Assembly (NCBI GenBank): GCA_964534555.1
Contig: CAZHRK010000001.1
Span: forward strand, 496,001 to 560,000
DNA from: CAZHRK01 sp964534555
GTDB lineage: Bacteria; Babelota; Babeliae; Babelales; RVW-14
Reading direction: 5' to 3'
Length of the DNA stretch: 64,000 bases
The notes under the pieces are model-generated. The model was given only the letters and a program-made list of their open reading frames with translations, made no database searches and was not told the origin of the DNA. Each line of letters opens with the position of its first letter. The first letter of the stretch is position 1. Shown one piece after another: positions 26,050 to 35,132 of this stretch. The translations under genes were made by a program, and so were the position numbers.

Positions 26050-29000
26050 ATGAAAAAGGTCTTTGAGTCATTACGTTTGTGTAGCGTAATGCTACTAGTA
26101 GCTCATTTTAATGTGAGTGCTCGTATTGATTTTGGAAGCAAAAATTCAATGCTCTCCTTTGGTTCAGATGCAAAATTCAGTGTTAACTCTTCAAATCTTT
26201 CAATCCCAGGAACACTTAAATTAGATGAATCAACGCTTGTTAGTGGTTCTGAATTTGCTTTTGATGATGGTGCGCTGATTGTTGGATCAAGTGAGTCAAA
26301 CTTTACAGGCGCGTATGATCCATCATCTGACGACACGATTAAGCTTAATGGTGACAGCATTTTTAATGCTGGTGCCGGCACAGTCCTTAAAGCCCTTAAT
26401 GTTTCAGGCACCGGAAACCTACTAACCGGTCAGCCTACATTTGATTCAGCTATTACACTTGCTGACAACACCACTGAGCTGGGCATTGGGATCAAAAGCA
26501 AGCTCAATAAAAATATTGTTCTTAACGGCGGCGCTGTGACTTTGCACGATGATTTAGCTCTTGCTGATCATGTTAAGCTTTCTGGTAACGGTTCAGTTGA
26601 TCTTAATTTTAGGCAGCTTAGCCTTGGAAGCTTTTATCAGACTCCTTGGTCTGGCGATTTGACGTTTTCTAATGCACTTGATATCGAGCTTAATGGTTCT
26701 ATAGAGCTGACAGGTTCATGGACCTTTGATGGTCTTTGTGTGATTAATGGTAATGGCGCTGTTATTGACTTAACCTCCGGTGGAAGCTTAATTATTAACG
26801 ATGATGCTACCTTAGTGCTTTACAATGTTATTATTAAAGGCATAGGAAGTGGCCTTGGTGGTGATATTGTTCTTGCAACAGCAACAAGCTCAATCAAAAC
26901 AACAAATACAGAATTAAGTTTTGCCGGAAACAAAACATTTACGATAGGTAAGATTGTTGCAAATGGACCTACAACCTTTGCCGTTGGTCCTCATTCATGC
27001 GTATTCTCATCACTTGGTATACTTGCCGCAGATGGCTCAGTAATAACAGTTGATTTCCTTGATTCAGAATCAACTCCTGGTGGTGTGTTTGCGCCAGATG
27101 ATGTCCTTGATCCGCTTAATGCTGGTTCGAACGTTAATGTTAATCTTACGAATAATGGCTACATTCGTAATGCCGTTGGCTCGTCTGAATCAACGCCGTC
27201 AACAGATCCTGGTGCGATTGATCTTCTAAGCGGTAACGTAACATCTGATGTTACGCTCTCAAAAGAGCTGTTTCTTTCACCGTCACAATTTATAAAGATT
27301 AATGGGAATGTTGTACTTGATGGTCAAGGCACACGTATTCATTTTTCTGGTGACAAGCCACAACTTATTATTAAGCCAGGCAAAACGTTAACGCTTAAAA
27401 ACGTTACGCTTGATAATCTTACACAAAATACAATCGATATTAGGTTATCAAGCAATCCATCATCAGCAGGTGCTCGATACGGTACTGGGGTTTTAAAGAT
27501 TGATAAAAATGTTACGTGGGTCCTTGATACAAGTATCTCTTTTTCAAGCGGTAAAATTGTTGTGCTCCCAACAGATGATGGTACAAATATTTTCAAAATG
27601 CGTGCCCCTGCAACAAGACAAAGCTTTAGCCTTGCTCCGCGTGATATCGATGCAGAGTCAACTCAAGCAGAGCGCAATACGCACCGTGGTGCAAATGCGA
27701 TTTTAAGTCTTGGTAATAGCACTCTTCAGCTAGAGAGTATTACATTTGATGGCCTTGAGTTTACTCATGCCGACTATACAAATGAAATTGCAAGCCCTGC
27801 GATTGCGCTTTCTGGTGATTCAACTGTTAATGTTGGTAGCTATAAAGTTTTTGGTCAGCCAGCGTCAGATGCGCTTACGCCTTTTGTAACAAAAATGAAT
27901 TTCTTTGTTGAAGGCGCGGGCAATGGTTTAATTATGACTAATGACAGCAATAAACTTCAGGGATCAATTTTGTTTGGTGACGTTGCTGAAAACAATCTTG
28001 AAATCGCTTTTAACTACACGCCAAATATTCCAGCGCGCACCATTTCACAGACAGAGCGCTTTATTACTACTCAGTCAAATGACGTAGTGCCTATTAACGA
28101 GCCTACTGCGGTTGTCCCAGCAAAAGTGCCGCTGCTCGTATTTGCTGGTGACCCAGGGATGTTTGTTTTTTCAGAAGAAGGAAGTGCCCAATTAACATTT
28201 AATGCTGTTGAGTGCGCACTCCAAAACCTTGGTGACAACTCGTTTATTCTTGATGATAACAGCGTGGTGCGCTATAACACACTGTATCTGTATGATTATC
28301 CCGTTAAGCAGCAATCAACCAATACTCGCTACTTTGGTACAACGCGTGGAACAAGCTTTTTTGATGCGTCATTTGCAGTTAGAAGCGCTTTGGCAAAACA
28401 GCAATCAGCTAAGAAAAAGCCATGTGCCCTTCAGCTTAAATATAAAAAAGCTCGCGCTAAACATAAAAAAATGGCCTCAGAGGCACGCAAGCGAGAGCTT
28501 GCTGAAGAGGTTCAGGTTTCTACCAATCACCCAGAAAATAACGTCATGAGGTCTAGCTCACGAGCATCGCTGCGCACTTTTACTATTCCTACTGGGATTA
28601 CAAGTGTTGATAGTGTTGTTGATGCATCAGGATCAGCATATAGTGGCGCGTATCTTTTTAAAAAGGGCGCTAATGTATCAAATATTAAATTCGATGCAGG
28701 AAGTCCTTTTGATGGATACCTGACAGACGGTATTACCCTCAGCACAGACCCATCGCAAGGAGTATCAATTGATAGTACTCATAAATTATATATAGACACG
28801 ACTCCTGATGATGTTGCAAATTATTTAATTATTAACAAAAGCTGTACTATTGATTGTTCCGCACTTGTTTTTAATCCCGCGCAGGTATCAGGAGACGCAG
28901 TAATCAAGCGCTCGCAGCTTGCAATAAAAATTCCTGATCCATCTACTCGGGTTATTTTGACCGGAGTTTTGACGCTGCCCCTTGGTGCTGTACTTACTTT

Positions 29001-29943
29001 TCTTGATAAAGGTGATGTGAAAATTCATGCAGGGTTTAGTGTTGTATATGAGGTTTCTGATACTACAGTTCCTTTACACCAATTACCTGTGATCAACATA
29101 AGTAATGAAACTAAAGCATCAGTGGTACCTGTATCTGCTTTTTCTTCACCTATTACCACAACTGGTCGTGGATATTTAAGGCTTGAAGACAAAGCACAGC
29201 TAGATCTTTCGGGGAACGCTCTTATTGCTGGCCCAGCAACAGTTACTTCTGCTCTTGAGTATCAAAATCATGAATTAACAATCGAGGTTCAGCCTGAGGC
29301 TTATTTACTTCTGGGAGATGCGAGTGGCAATAGCGCCGTCCTATGCAGCAGAAATAGTGTTTTTGCACTTGTTAATAGAGGTAAGGTTTATATTTACGGT
29401 GGGTCGAGTTTGTTAATCAATACAGCACTTGATGGAGTCACACCGGCTCCAGGACGGTTAAGCTATTTCGAGCATAAAAATGGATCATATTTCAATTCTA
29501 CTGGGACATTGTGCATAGGTGACAATAGCTTAAGTGGTGGTGTTCCGTTGCAATCAAATTTTGAGCTTCAAAGCATGTCTTTAGAGGGTACTGGCTCGGT
29601 GAAATTTATTACATCAGATTCATCATTCCCGGGAATTACGGCTGTGCAATCACCAAAGTCGTCTTTCTCTTATCCACTTGCTAGTGTGAGCCCGCTTACG
29701 ATTGTTGCTACGTTTGCAAATATTGATACCACAAGATACCCAACATCATATGTCTTCTTTAAAGATAATAAGTGGACGCTTATTACAAAAAATGGTGTTA
29801 CTGTTCAGCTTGATGCTGATGAATACCCAAATTATGAGGATGCTGATGGTGACATCCACTGTGATACTAATTCGACCAATCTTAATTTTGTTGTAAAACC
29901 AGATGGTAAACGTATTTATGCAAATGGCACAATCAAAAATTAA
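26050..29943 (+). CDS. large secreted protein with beta-solenoid-like modules (family member 1)
   Basis: Not a named family. The 1297 residues begin with a signal peptide (MKKVFESLRL... cleavage likely after VSA, near residue 25). ATG 26050 has AAAAGGAG upstream. The mature chain is rich in Gly, Asn, Asp, Ser, Thr and short hydrophobic strands, as in right-handed beta-helices. Modules seen: SWTFDG with INGNG (from about residue 224) and VVLDGQGTRI (from about 418), homologous to modules in the products of 32168 and 40658. A Lys/Arg-rich linker at about 780-822 splits the protein into two halves. No C-terminal barrel, LPXTG or other anchor is visible. It is cotranscribed with the outer-membrane protein that follows after 14 bases. 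A role in surface contact or adhesion is only an inference. Confidence 0.75.
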   Translation: MKKVFESLRLCSVMLLVAHFNVSARIDFGSKNSMLSFGSDAKFSVNSSNLSIPGTLKLDESTLVSGSEFAFDDGALIVGSSESNFTGAYDPSSDDTIKLNGDSIFNAGAGTVLKALNVSGTGNLLTGQPTFDSAITLADNTTELGIGIKSKLNKNIVLNGGAVTLHDDLALADHVKLSGNGSVDLNFRQLSLGSFYQTPWSGDLTFSNALDIELNGSIELTGSWTFDGLCVINGNGAVIDLTSGGSLIINDDATLVLYNVIIKGIGSGLGGDIVLATATSSIKTTNTELSFAGNKTFTIGKIVANGPTTFAVGPHSCVFSSLGILAADGSVITVDFLDSESTPGGVFAPDDVLDPLNAGSNVNVNLTNNGYIRNAVGSSESTPSTDPGAIDLLSGNVTSDVTLSKELFLSPSQFIKINGNVVLDGQGTRIHFSGDKPQLIIKPGKTLTLKNVTLDNLTQNTIDIRLSSNPSSAGARYGTGVLKIDKNVTWVLDTSISFSSGKIVVLPTDDGTNIFKMRAPATRQSFSLAPRDIDAESTQAERNTHRGANAILSLGNSTLQLESITFDGLEFTHADYTNEIASPAIALSGDSTVNVGSYKVFGQPASDALTPFVTKMNFFVEGAGNGLIMTNDSNKLQGSILFGDVAENNLEIAFNYTPNIPARTISQTERFITTQSNDVVPINEPTAVVPAKVPLLVFAGDPGMFVFSEEGSAQLTFNAVECALQNLGDNSFILDDNSVVRYNTLYLYDYPVKQQSTNTRYFGTTRGTSFFDASFAVRSALAKQQSAKKKPCALQLKYKKARAKHKKMASEARKRELAEEVQVSTNHPENNVMRSSSRASLRTFTIPTGITSVDSVVDASGSAYSGAYLFKKGANVSNIKFDAGSPFDGYLTDGITLSTDPSQGVSIDSTHKLYIDTTPDDVANYLIINKSCTIDCSALVFNPAQVSGDAVIKRSQLAIKIPDPSTRVILTGVLTLPLGAVLTFLDKGDVKIHAGFSVVYEVSDTTVPLHQLPVINISNETKASVVPVSAFSSPITTTGRGYLRLEDKAQLDLSGNALIAGPATVTSALEYQNHELTIEVQPEAYLLLGDASGNSAVLCSRNSVFALVNRGKVYIYGGSSLLINTALDGVTPAPGRLSYFEHKNGSYFNSTGTLCIGDNSLSGGVPLQSNFELQSMSLEGTGSVKFITSDSSFPGITAVQSPKSSFSYPLASVSPLTIVATFANIDTTRYPTSYVFFKDNKWTLITKNGVTVQLDADEYPNYEDADGDIHCDTNSTNLNFVVKPDGKRIYANGTIKN

Positions 29944-29957
29944 CAAGGAGCATGGCA

Positions 29958-31661
29958 ATGAACATGAATAAAGGCCTATTTATTGCAGCCATCCTTCTTG
30001 TGGGATGTGTACGAGCAGAAGCTGAAGTGAGTCATCATAAAGAGCGTGATGACCGTCGCGCTCGTAGGGCAGAGCATAAGCAAATGCCTCATGCAGAGAC
30101 CTCTGCGGAGCGCCTAACCACTCAAGAGCGTAAAAAGCTTATGTCGCGCTGGCATGAATTTCTTGCATCGCAAGATGAGCACGATGTAGCGCTTGGCCGT
30201 TATGCAGACTTATACCTTGTTCCTGCCTGGCCTGTGCACGCACGTTGGTTTGAGCATATGCATCAACTCGGGATTAATTTCTTATATTCATACGCTACAG
30301 ATGCTCTGAGCTCGAGTGGTAGTGCGTCTGATGATGTAACGAGTGTTGCTTTTGGTCAATCAACAATCAAGCTAAGCGATATGCTTGCAGTTGCAAATGT
30401 AACACAAGCTGGTCGTGTGACATTTCGTGATGAATTCGAATCTAAATTGTTTATGGTTCCAGGCGCAGTCCCTGCTTTTCCTGCTGGTGCTAATGATATT
30501 GCTGTTATTAAAACAGGTGGGTTAGCTTTAGTTGCTGCTGGTGCTGCGGGTGATGCAACTGTTCGATCAGATAATTATTTTGGTTATACGCATGATCTTT
30601 TGATCAAGCTTAATGGTCGTCAGGAGCGGTTTGGCGTTGCGCTTGATTTGACGCGATACATTCTGCCTGACCGTTTGAGCATCGGGGTGCACCTACCAGT
30701 TATGTATGTTAAGCATGGGCTTGATTTTACGATTGATACCGCTGACACTTTTGCAAAAGCATCAGCTGCAGGTGGGGGTGTTAACGTTGGTGCTTATGGT
30801 CCTGCTACTGGTCTTGCAAACTTGTTTCTTCGTCGTTATGGCGCTGATCCTGTACGTTTTGTTAAGGATGTTTTGCTACAAAAAGGCTTTAGAGAGCTTG
30901 GTGGAAGCGCGACCGGACTTGGTGATCTATCACTCTTCTTAGCCGGACAAATTGATGCGCCAGAAGTCGAGCGTGTTATTGTTGGCGCACGCGTACAGAT
31001 CCCGACGGGTAAAAAGGCAACACAGTCAAAACTGTGGGCGCCTGACCTTGGTAATGGCGGATTTACAGAGCTTTCTATGTACGCAGCAACATGCTTTCAG
31101 TATAACCGCTGGTTAAATCCTCATGTGATGGCTAGCCTTGGTGCTAGTGCCCCAGCACACGTTAATCGTCGTGTACCAAGGTATTTTTCTGTCACAAATA
31201 CTACGGGGGCAGCACAACAACTTAATGTACTCCTTCGTGATCAGCCACTTGCCATGGCAGAGCGTGTTCAAGTTAATGATGCTAACACTGTTTCAGGGTG
31301 GGATACTGCAGTTAATGGTTTTGGCGACACGATTTCATCTGTCAAGGTAACGCGCGGGGTAGAGGTCAAGTTGCGCCTGGGTAACGTTTTTCAAGATGTG
31401 TTTGCAAAGCGTGGTACGGCTGATGTTTATTACGATATGCGCGCAAAAACAAAAGATAGTGTAAGTGGGCTATCTCGAGAGTTATATAACCTCGATGCTA
31501 TGCGTAAAAACACAAATCAGACAGAGCATCGTATCGGGCTTGAGTATAGCTACCAACCAAATCATGAGACACGCCTGCGTACGGGTGTTGTGTATACGTT
31601 TGCTGGAACAAATGTTGCTAAAACGCTTGAATGGAATACAACAATAAATTACTCATTTTAG
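29958..31661 (+). CDS. predicted outer-membrane beta-barrel protein
   Basis: 567 residues starting at ATG 29958 (AAGGAG seven bases upstream; the in-frame ATG at 29952 is too close to that site). An N-terminal signal (KGLFIAAILLVGCVRAEA) is followed by a highly charged stretch to about residue 55, then alternating amphipathic strands. The chain ends in ...TINYSF, with the terminal phenylalanine typical of proteins assembled by the BAM complex. LVGC in the signal could also be read as a lipobox. The gene lies 14 bases after the large secreted protein, so the two may act together, for example as a surface protein and its membrane partner. The exact function is unknown. Confidence 0.7.
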   Translation: MNMNKGLFIAAILLVGCVRAEAEVSHHKERDDRRARRAEHKQMPHAETSAERLTTQERKKLMSRWHEFLASQDEHDVALGRYADLYLVPAWPVHARWFEHMHQLGINFLYSYATDALSSSGSASDDVTSVAFGQSTIKLSDMLAVANVTQAGRVTFRDEFESKLFMVPGAVPAFPAGANDIAVIKTGGLALVAAGAAGDATVRSDNYFGYTHDLLIKLNGRQERFGVALDLTRYILPDRLSIGVHLPVMYVKHGLDFTIDTADTFAKASAAGGGVNVGAYGPATGLANLFLRRYGADPVRFVKDVLLQKGFRELGGSATGLGDLSLFLAGQIDAPEVERVIVGARVQIPTGKKATQSKLWAPDLGNGGFTELSMYAATCFQYNRWLNPHVMASLGASAPAHVNRRVPRYFSVTNTTGAAQQLNVLLRDQPLAMAERVQVNDANTVSGWDTAVNGFGDTISSVKVTRGVEVKLRLGNVFQDVFAKRGTADVYYDMRAKTKDSVSGLSRELYNLDAMRKNTNQTEHRIGLEYSYQPNHETRLRTGVVYTFAGTNVAKTLEWNTTINYSF

Positions 31662-31716
31662 TGGTAGTGCAGAGCAGGCATTATGCTGAAATGTTTTTCT
31701 AGCATAACAATTTTTA

Positions 31717-31750
31717 GTGTGCGCCTGCATTTTGCGGGCGCACTTTGTTT
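31717..31750 (+). terminator. intrinsic terminator after the outer-membrane protein gene
   Basis: GTGCGCC (31719-31725) pairs with GGCGCAC (31737-31743), extended inward by three pairs, followed by TTTGTTT. It separates the 26050-31661 pair from the next two genes, although read-through is possible because the next ATG is only 17 bases later. Confidence 0.65.
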
Positions 31751-31766
31751 AGGTTAAAGGCACAGT

Positions 31767-32162
31767 ATGAAAAACTACACGAAAATCTTTTTGTTGATGA
31801 TGATGAACGCTTCATGTTTTGCAGCTATTAAGATTTCAAGCGGGAACCAGAAGCTTGAGGGCGTTAATGCCCGTATCACAACAAACAATACATTCACAAC
31901 AGGTAAAACTATTGTGATAGTTCCAAATAAAACAGGAAAGCTTGAAGGAATAAAATCAATTGAATTTGATGTCACCTATGAGCCTGTTGACGAAAAGTAT
32001 CGTGATGGTTTTAAAAATGCTGTTGTGATTACCCCAGCTCAAACACATGATCTTGAAGACATGCACGATCATGAAGAGAGCAGAAATGACAATAAAAAAG
32101 CATATGTTGTTCCTGATGTAATTATTGAGAAAATTGTTGCACAGCTTACTTCAGAGGAGTGA
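31767..32162 (+). CDS. small secreted protein related to the solenoid family N-terminus
   Basis: 131 residues, unrecognised. A signal peptide (KIFLLMMMNASCFA) precedes IKISSGNQKLEGVNARITTNN, which resembles the start of the mature next protein (IKVSGGTAKISNANASLEGL), so it may be a short member or fragment of the same family. The rest is a short beta-rich stretch and a polar, acidic/His-rich segment (DLEDMHDHEESR). AAAGG lies upstream of ATG. It is followed directly by 32168 and may be translationally coupled. Function unknown. Confidence 0.6.
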   Translation: MKNYTKIFLLMMMNASCFAAIKISSGNQKLEGVNARITTNNTFTTGKTIVIVPNKTGKLEGIKSIEFDVTYEPVDEKYRDGFKNAVVITPAQTHDLEDMHDHEESRNDNKKAYVVPDVIIEKIVAQLTSEE

Positions 32163-32167
32163 TGGTG

Positions 32168-34078
32168 ATGATACGATATGGTTTATTAATCGCTATAATA
32201 TTGTTGCCGCACCCCGATCTTGAAGCAGCTAAGGCAAAAGGTGTTAAAGCAGCATCAAAAAGCTCAACAATTAAAGTTTCTGGTGGCACAGCAAAAATAT
32301 CAAATGCTAATGCTTCTCTTGAAGGGTTAACTATTGAGGTCAGTGCTGCAAATAAACTTTCAGGATCATTCAACACAAATAATACAACACTAAAAATAGC
32401 ATCTAATGGTACTAATTTGGTTGTTGGTGGGGTTACCAACGTCGCGAATAATACACTGCCAGCAAAGAGTGGTAATGCTAACCAGGATCTTGAATTTATT
32501 ACAGCGACATCGTTAGACGCGTCATTATCATTTGCTTCAGGTAAAAAGTTTAGTGGAACTATTGATGCCGCTGGTCAGTCTGTCAAAACAGATGCAACAC
32601 CGCGGACCTACAGCAGCAACGCACGCTTATTAAATATGCTCGATCTTGAATTTTTAGGAGAGACAACGCTCGCGACTCAGTGGACCTTTGAGGGTGATGC
32701 TGTTGTGAGTGGAAACGGAAATATCCTTGATTTAAGCCCAAGCGGTACGATTGTCGTCGCGCCAGATACCGAGCTTACACTTGCAAATCTTGTTTTGCGT
32801 GGTCTTGGTAACGCTCCTGGGCTGGGTAAAATCTATCTTACAGACAAATCTTCTGTGCTTAAATTAACAAATACAACTGTTGAGCTTGATGATGATTATA
32901 CATTTACTCGCGGTGGTATTTATGTTGTTGGGCCTACAACAATTATTACTGCAGATCATACGCTTACTATCGATCAGCAGGCATCAATGACGGTTGATAA
33001 CGTAACTTTGTATTATGATACGCTTACTTTTTCTGATGATGCTAATATTGCACCAGAGATAGCTGATGAAAGCACAAATCCCGTGTATGTTGTGTCAGTT
33101 AATAATGGCCAGATACTCCATGCAAACCCAGAGGGTGGGGTGGCGCCTCCTGCTGGTGATGAGATTATCTCATCAGATCTAACGCTTTCAGAGCTTGCAG
33201 TTGCTTCACCATCAACCAAGTTTATATTCACTTCAAGCGCAACACTTGATGGTGCAAGCTTCCCGCTCATTTTCACTCGAGCAGATATTCCTGTGGTAGA
33301 AGTTGATGATGCAGTTGAGGCACGCTTTACTGATATTAGGCTTGAGCATGTCGCACCGTCATTAATTGGTCTTGGTGCTGGCGCAACAGTTGTTTTTGAT
33401 GACGCTGTTGAGCTTGATCTTGCAAAAGATGATGCGCTAGAAGATACATGGACATTTCGTGGTGCATGCAGAATTAATGGACAAGGAAGCACACTTGATC
33501 TTTCGGCTGGTGATCTTGTTATCCAGGGTGCTGATAGCTCCTTACTTATTGAGAATATTGTTATCACCGGACTTGCAGGAAGCGCAATTCGCTGCACAGA
33601 CAATACTCAAACAGTAACATTTAAAAACGTAACCTTTTTGCTTGATGATACATTCACAATGACAAAAGGGCGTTTTGAAGTAGATGGCGTATGCCTTGTT
33701 CAAGGTGATGGCACGTTTGAATATGCATCTGCTGTAGCTAGTAAGGTTAATGCAGGCGGCACATTAGCTCTTGACGGTGCTACATTTCATTATGCTCCTG
33801 CCGTGGCAAATAGAGATCTTATTATTTTTGATACCGCTGCAGCACGTATGAGTCTTAATGGTGCAACGCTTTCTTCAACAACAACGGGTATGCGCCTTAC
33901 TCGCGGTACGCTTATTCTAGATCATAAAAATATCATTAATGCGTCAGGTAGCTCTGTATCAAGCGGAATATCGATTGGTAACGGATCCTCTGATTACGAC
34001 CTTGATATTAAACTTTTTCCTGGAGCAAGCCTTAACACAATCGCAGGAAGACTTATTTATGCAAACGTTGACGCATAA
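32168..34078 (+). CDS. secreted protein with beta-solenoid-like modules (family member 2)
   Basis: 636 residues with a signal peptide (MIRYGLLIAIILLPHPDLEA). ATG 32168 is 8 bases after GAGGAG; starts at 32159 and 32162 are too close to it. Two copies of an approximately 256-residue module are visible, each opening with TWTFRG/QWTFEG, then a xGNG or NGQG turn and a 'VxLRGLG/VITGLAG' strand (tryptophans at residues 172 and 428). The C-terminal part (GMRLTRGTLILDHKN ... AGRLIYANVDA) matches the C-termini of the products at 39594 and 40658. Exported, no anchor seen. It follows the small gene at 31767 and ends at a strong terminator. Confidence 0.72.
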   Translation: MIRYGLLIAIILLPHPDLEAAKAKGVKAASKSSTIKVSGGTAKISNANASLEGLTIEVSAANKLSGSFNTNNTTLKIASNGTNLVVGGVTNVANNTLPAKSGNANQDLEFITATSLDASLSFASGKKFSGTIDAAGQSVKTDATPRTYSSNARLLNMLDLEFLGETTLATQWTFEGDAVVSGNGNILDLSPSGTIVVAPDTELTLANLVLRGLGNAPGLGKIYLTDKSSVLKLTNTTVELDDDYTFTRGGIYVVGPTTIITADHTLTIDQQASMTVDNVTLYYDTLTFSDDANIAPEIADESTNPVYVVSVNNGQILHANPEGGVAPPAGDEIISSDLTLSELAVASPSTKFIFTSSATLDGASFPLIFTRADIPVVEVDDAVEARFTDIRLEHVAPSLIGLGAGATVVFDDAVELDLAKDDALEDTWTFRGACRINGQGSTLDLSAGDLVIQGADSSLLIENIVITGLAGSAIRCTDNTQTVTFKNVTFLLDDTFTMTKGRFEVDGVCLVQGDGTFEYASAVASKVNAGGTLALDGATFHYAPAVANRDLIIFDTAAARMSLNGATLSSTTTGMRLTRGTLILDHKNIINASGSSVSSGISIGNGSSDYDLDIKLFPGASLNTIAGRLIYANVDA

Positions 34079-34110
34079 ATTATAGTTTCTGAGTACTTAA
34101 TTAGAGTGAC

Positions 34111-34144
34111 AAGAGGCGGATTTTTCCGCCTCTTCTTGTTTTTT
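34111..34144 (+). terminator. intrinsic terminator
   Basis: AAGAGGCGGA (34111-34120) pairs perfectly with TCCGCCTCTT (34125-34134) around a 4-T loop, followed by a T-rich tail. It ends the transcription unit of the solenoid gene at 32168. Confidence 0.85.
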
Positions 34145-34205
34145 GCCTGATTTATTTTAGATTGAGCGGGTAAAATATTTTCACTTTAATCCGGAGCGAT
34201 TATTA

Positions 34206-35009
34206 ATGGCAGCGCGTATTCAAAAAATTTTCGCAGTGATGTTAGTAGTTGGATGTTCATTGAGCTCGTTACTTTCAGTTACAACACGTAGTGGGAAAGT
34301 AGTTGGAGTGCCACACACAGTAGTTTCTGGTAATTATGTTCAACCAAAATTACATAAAAAACTTGCGCCCGGAGAAATTATAGAGCTTCATGCTGGCTCT
34401 GTGTATGACATGAATGGTGCTGAGCTTGATATGGCTAAAGGGCACATTCATCTTGTTGGGAATGGCGTAGCTCCTATCACTATAAAAAACGGTACAATCA
34501 AAAATTTTACTAATAAATCATTAAAAATTGTTGGTAACAAGCCGCGTCTGATATTAGACACTCTTGAATTGTATCTTGATTCAAATATCTGTTTCCCTTG
34601 CAGTGTCCAGATTCAAGGTATTGTCCAGATTACTCGATTAGGCGAAGATATCTCTGATTATACTATTTATTTAAACGAGGCAGGCCAGGTAATTATTATG
34701 CCAGAATCGCAGCTTCTTATAGATGCTATAGACGTAGAGTCTTGTGTTGAGTCACCGATTCTTTTTTCAGCTGAAACAAGCGAGCTTTTGCTTGCGTCAG
34801 TTGATTGGTTTATGAATGCTGATCTAAGGTTTATGCGTGGTCTTATAACAACATCGATTGTTAAATTCAAAGGCGACCGTTCAGCATACTACCCGCAGAC
34901 ATTATTTTTAGGTGATGCAAAAAACAAGATAAATAATTCCTTTTTAGGTAGGGTTGATGCCACTGAATTTGCCACTGACTATGTAACTATTATCGATAAT
35001 AATAAGTAA
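34206..35009 (+). CDS. short secreted protein, distant solenoid-family member (3)
   Basis: 267 residues, unrecognised. A signal peptide is present; VVGC at residues 15-18 is a possible lipobox, so it might be a lipoprotein. The body is beta-rich with GxVYDMNGAELDM, HLVGNGVAPITIKNGTIKNF and a late DLRFMRGLITT strand that recalls the 'RGTLIL' strand of the larger relatives. Length and pattern suggest one module of the family rather than several. GGAG lies nine bases before ATG. It is monocistronic between a terminator and the PEP-synthase-like gene. Function unknown. Confidence 0.6.
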   Translation: MAARIQKIFAVMLVVGCSLSSLLSVTTRSGKVVGVPHTVVSGNYVQPKLHKKLAPGEIIELHAGSVYDMNGAELDMAKGHIHLVGNGVAPITIKNGTIKNFTNKSLKIVGNKPRLILDTLELYLDSNICFPCSVQIQGIVQITRLGEDISDYTIYLNEAGQVIIMPESQLLIDAIDVESCVESPILFSAETSELLLASVDWFMNADLRFMRGLITTSIVKFKGDRSAYYPQTLFLGDAKNKINNSFLGRVDATEFATDYVTIIDNNK

Positions 35010-35059
35010 TTAATTAGTACATATGTGTAGCATAACCAAATAGAATATATCGAATTCTT

Positions 35060-35132
35060 AAAGCCCACAGTGCTAATCTCATTCTGTTTTATACAGGAAA
35101 TAGTTTTGAGAGAGGAAACGCCGTGGGCTTTT
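35060..35132 (+). promoter_or_regulatory. long-range stem that would cover the start of the 35123 gene
   Basis: AAAGCCCAC (35060-35068) is complementary to GTGGGCTTT (35123-35131), which contains the GTG start codon of the next gene and is followed by a T-rich stretch. If the 54-base loop folds back, translation starts would be blocked and the T-run could end transcription. A nine-base match over this distance can arise by chance, so this is tentative. Confidence 0.3.

Noticed and set aside
26050..29943. A classical autotransporter adhesin
   Set aside because: No C-terminal beta-barrel or terminal aromatic residue; the barrel is encoded by a separate gene downstream.
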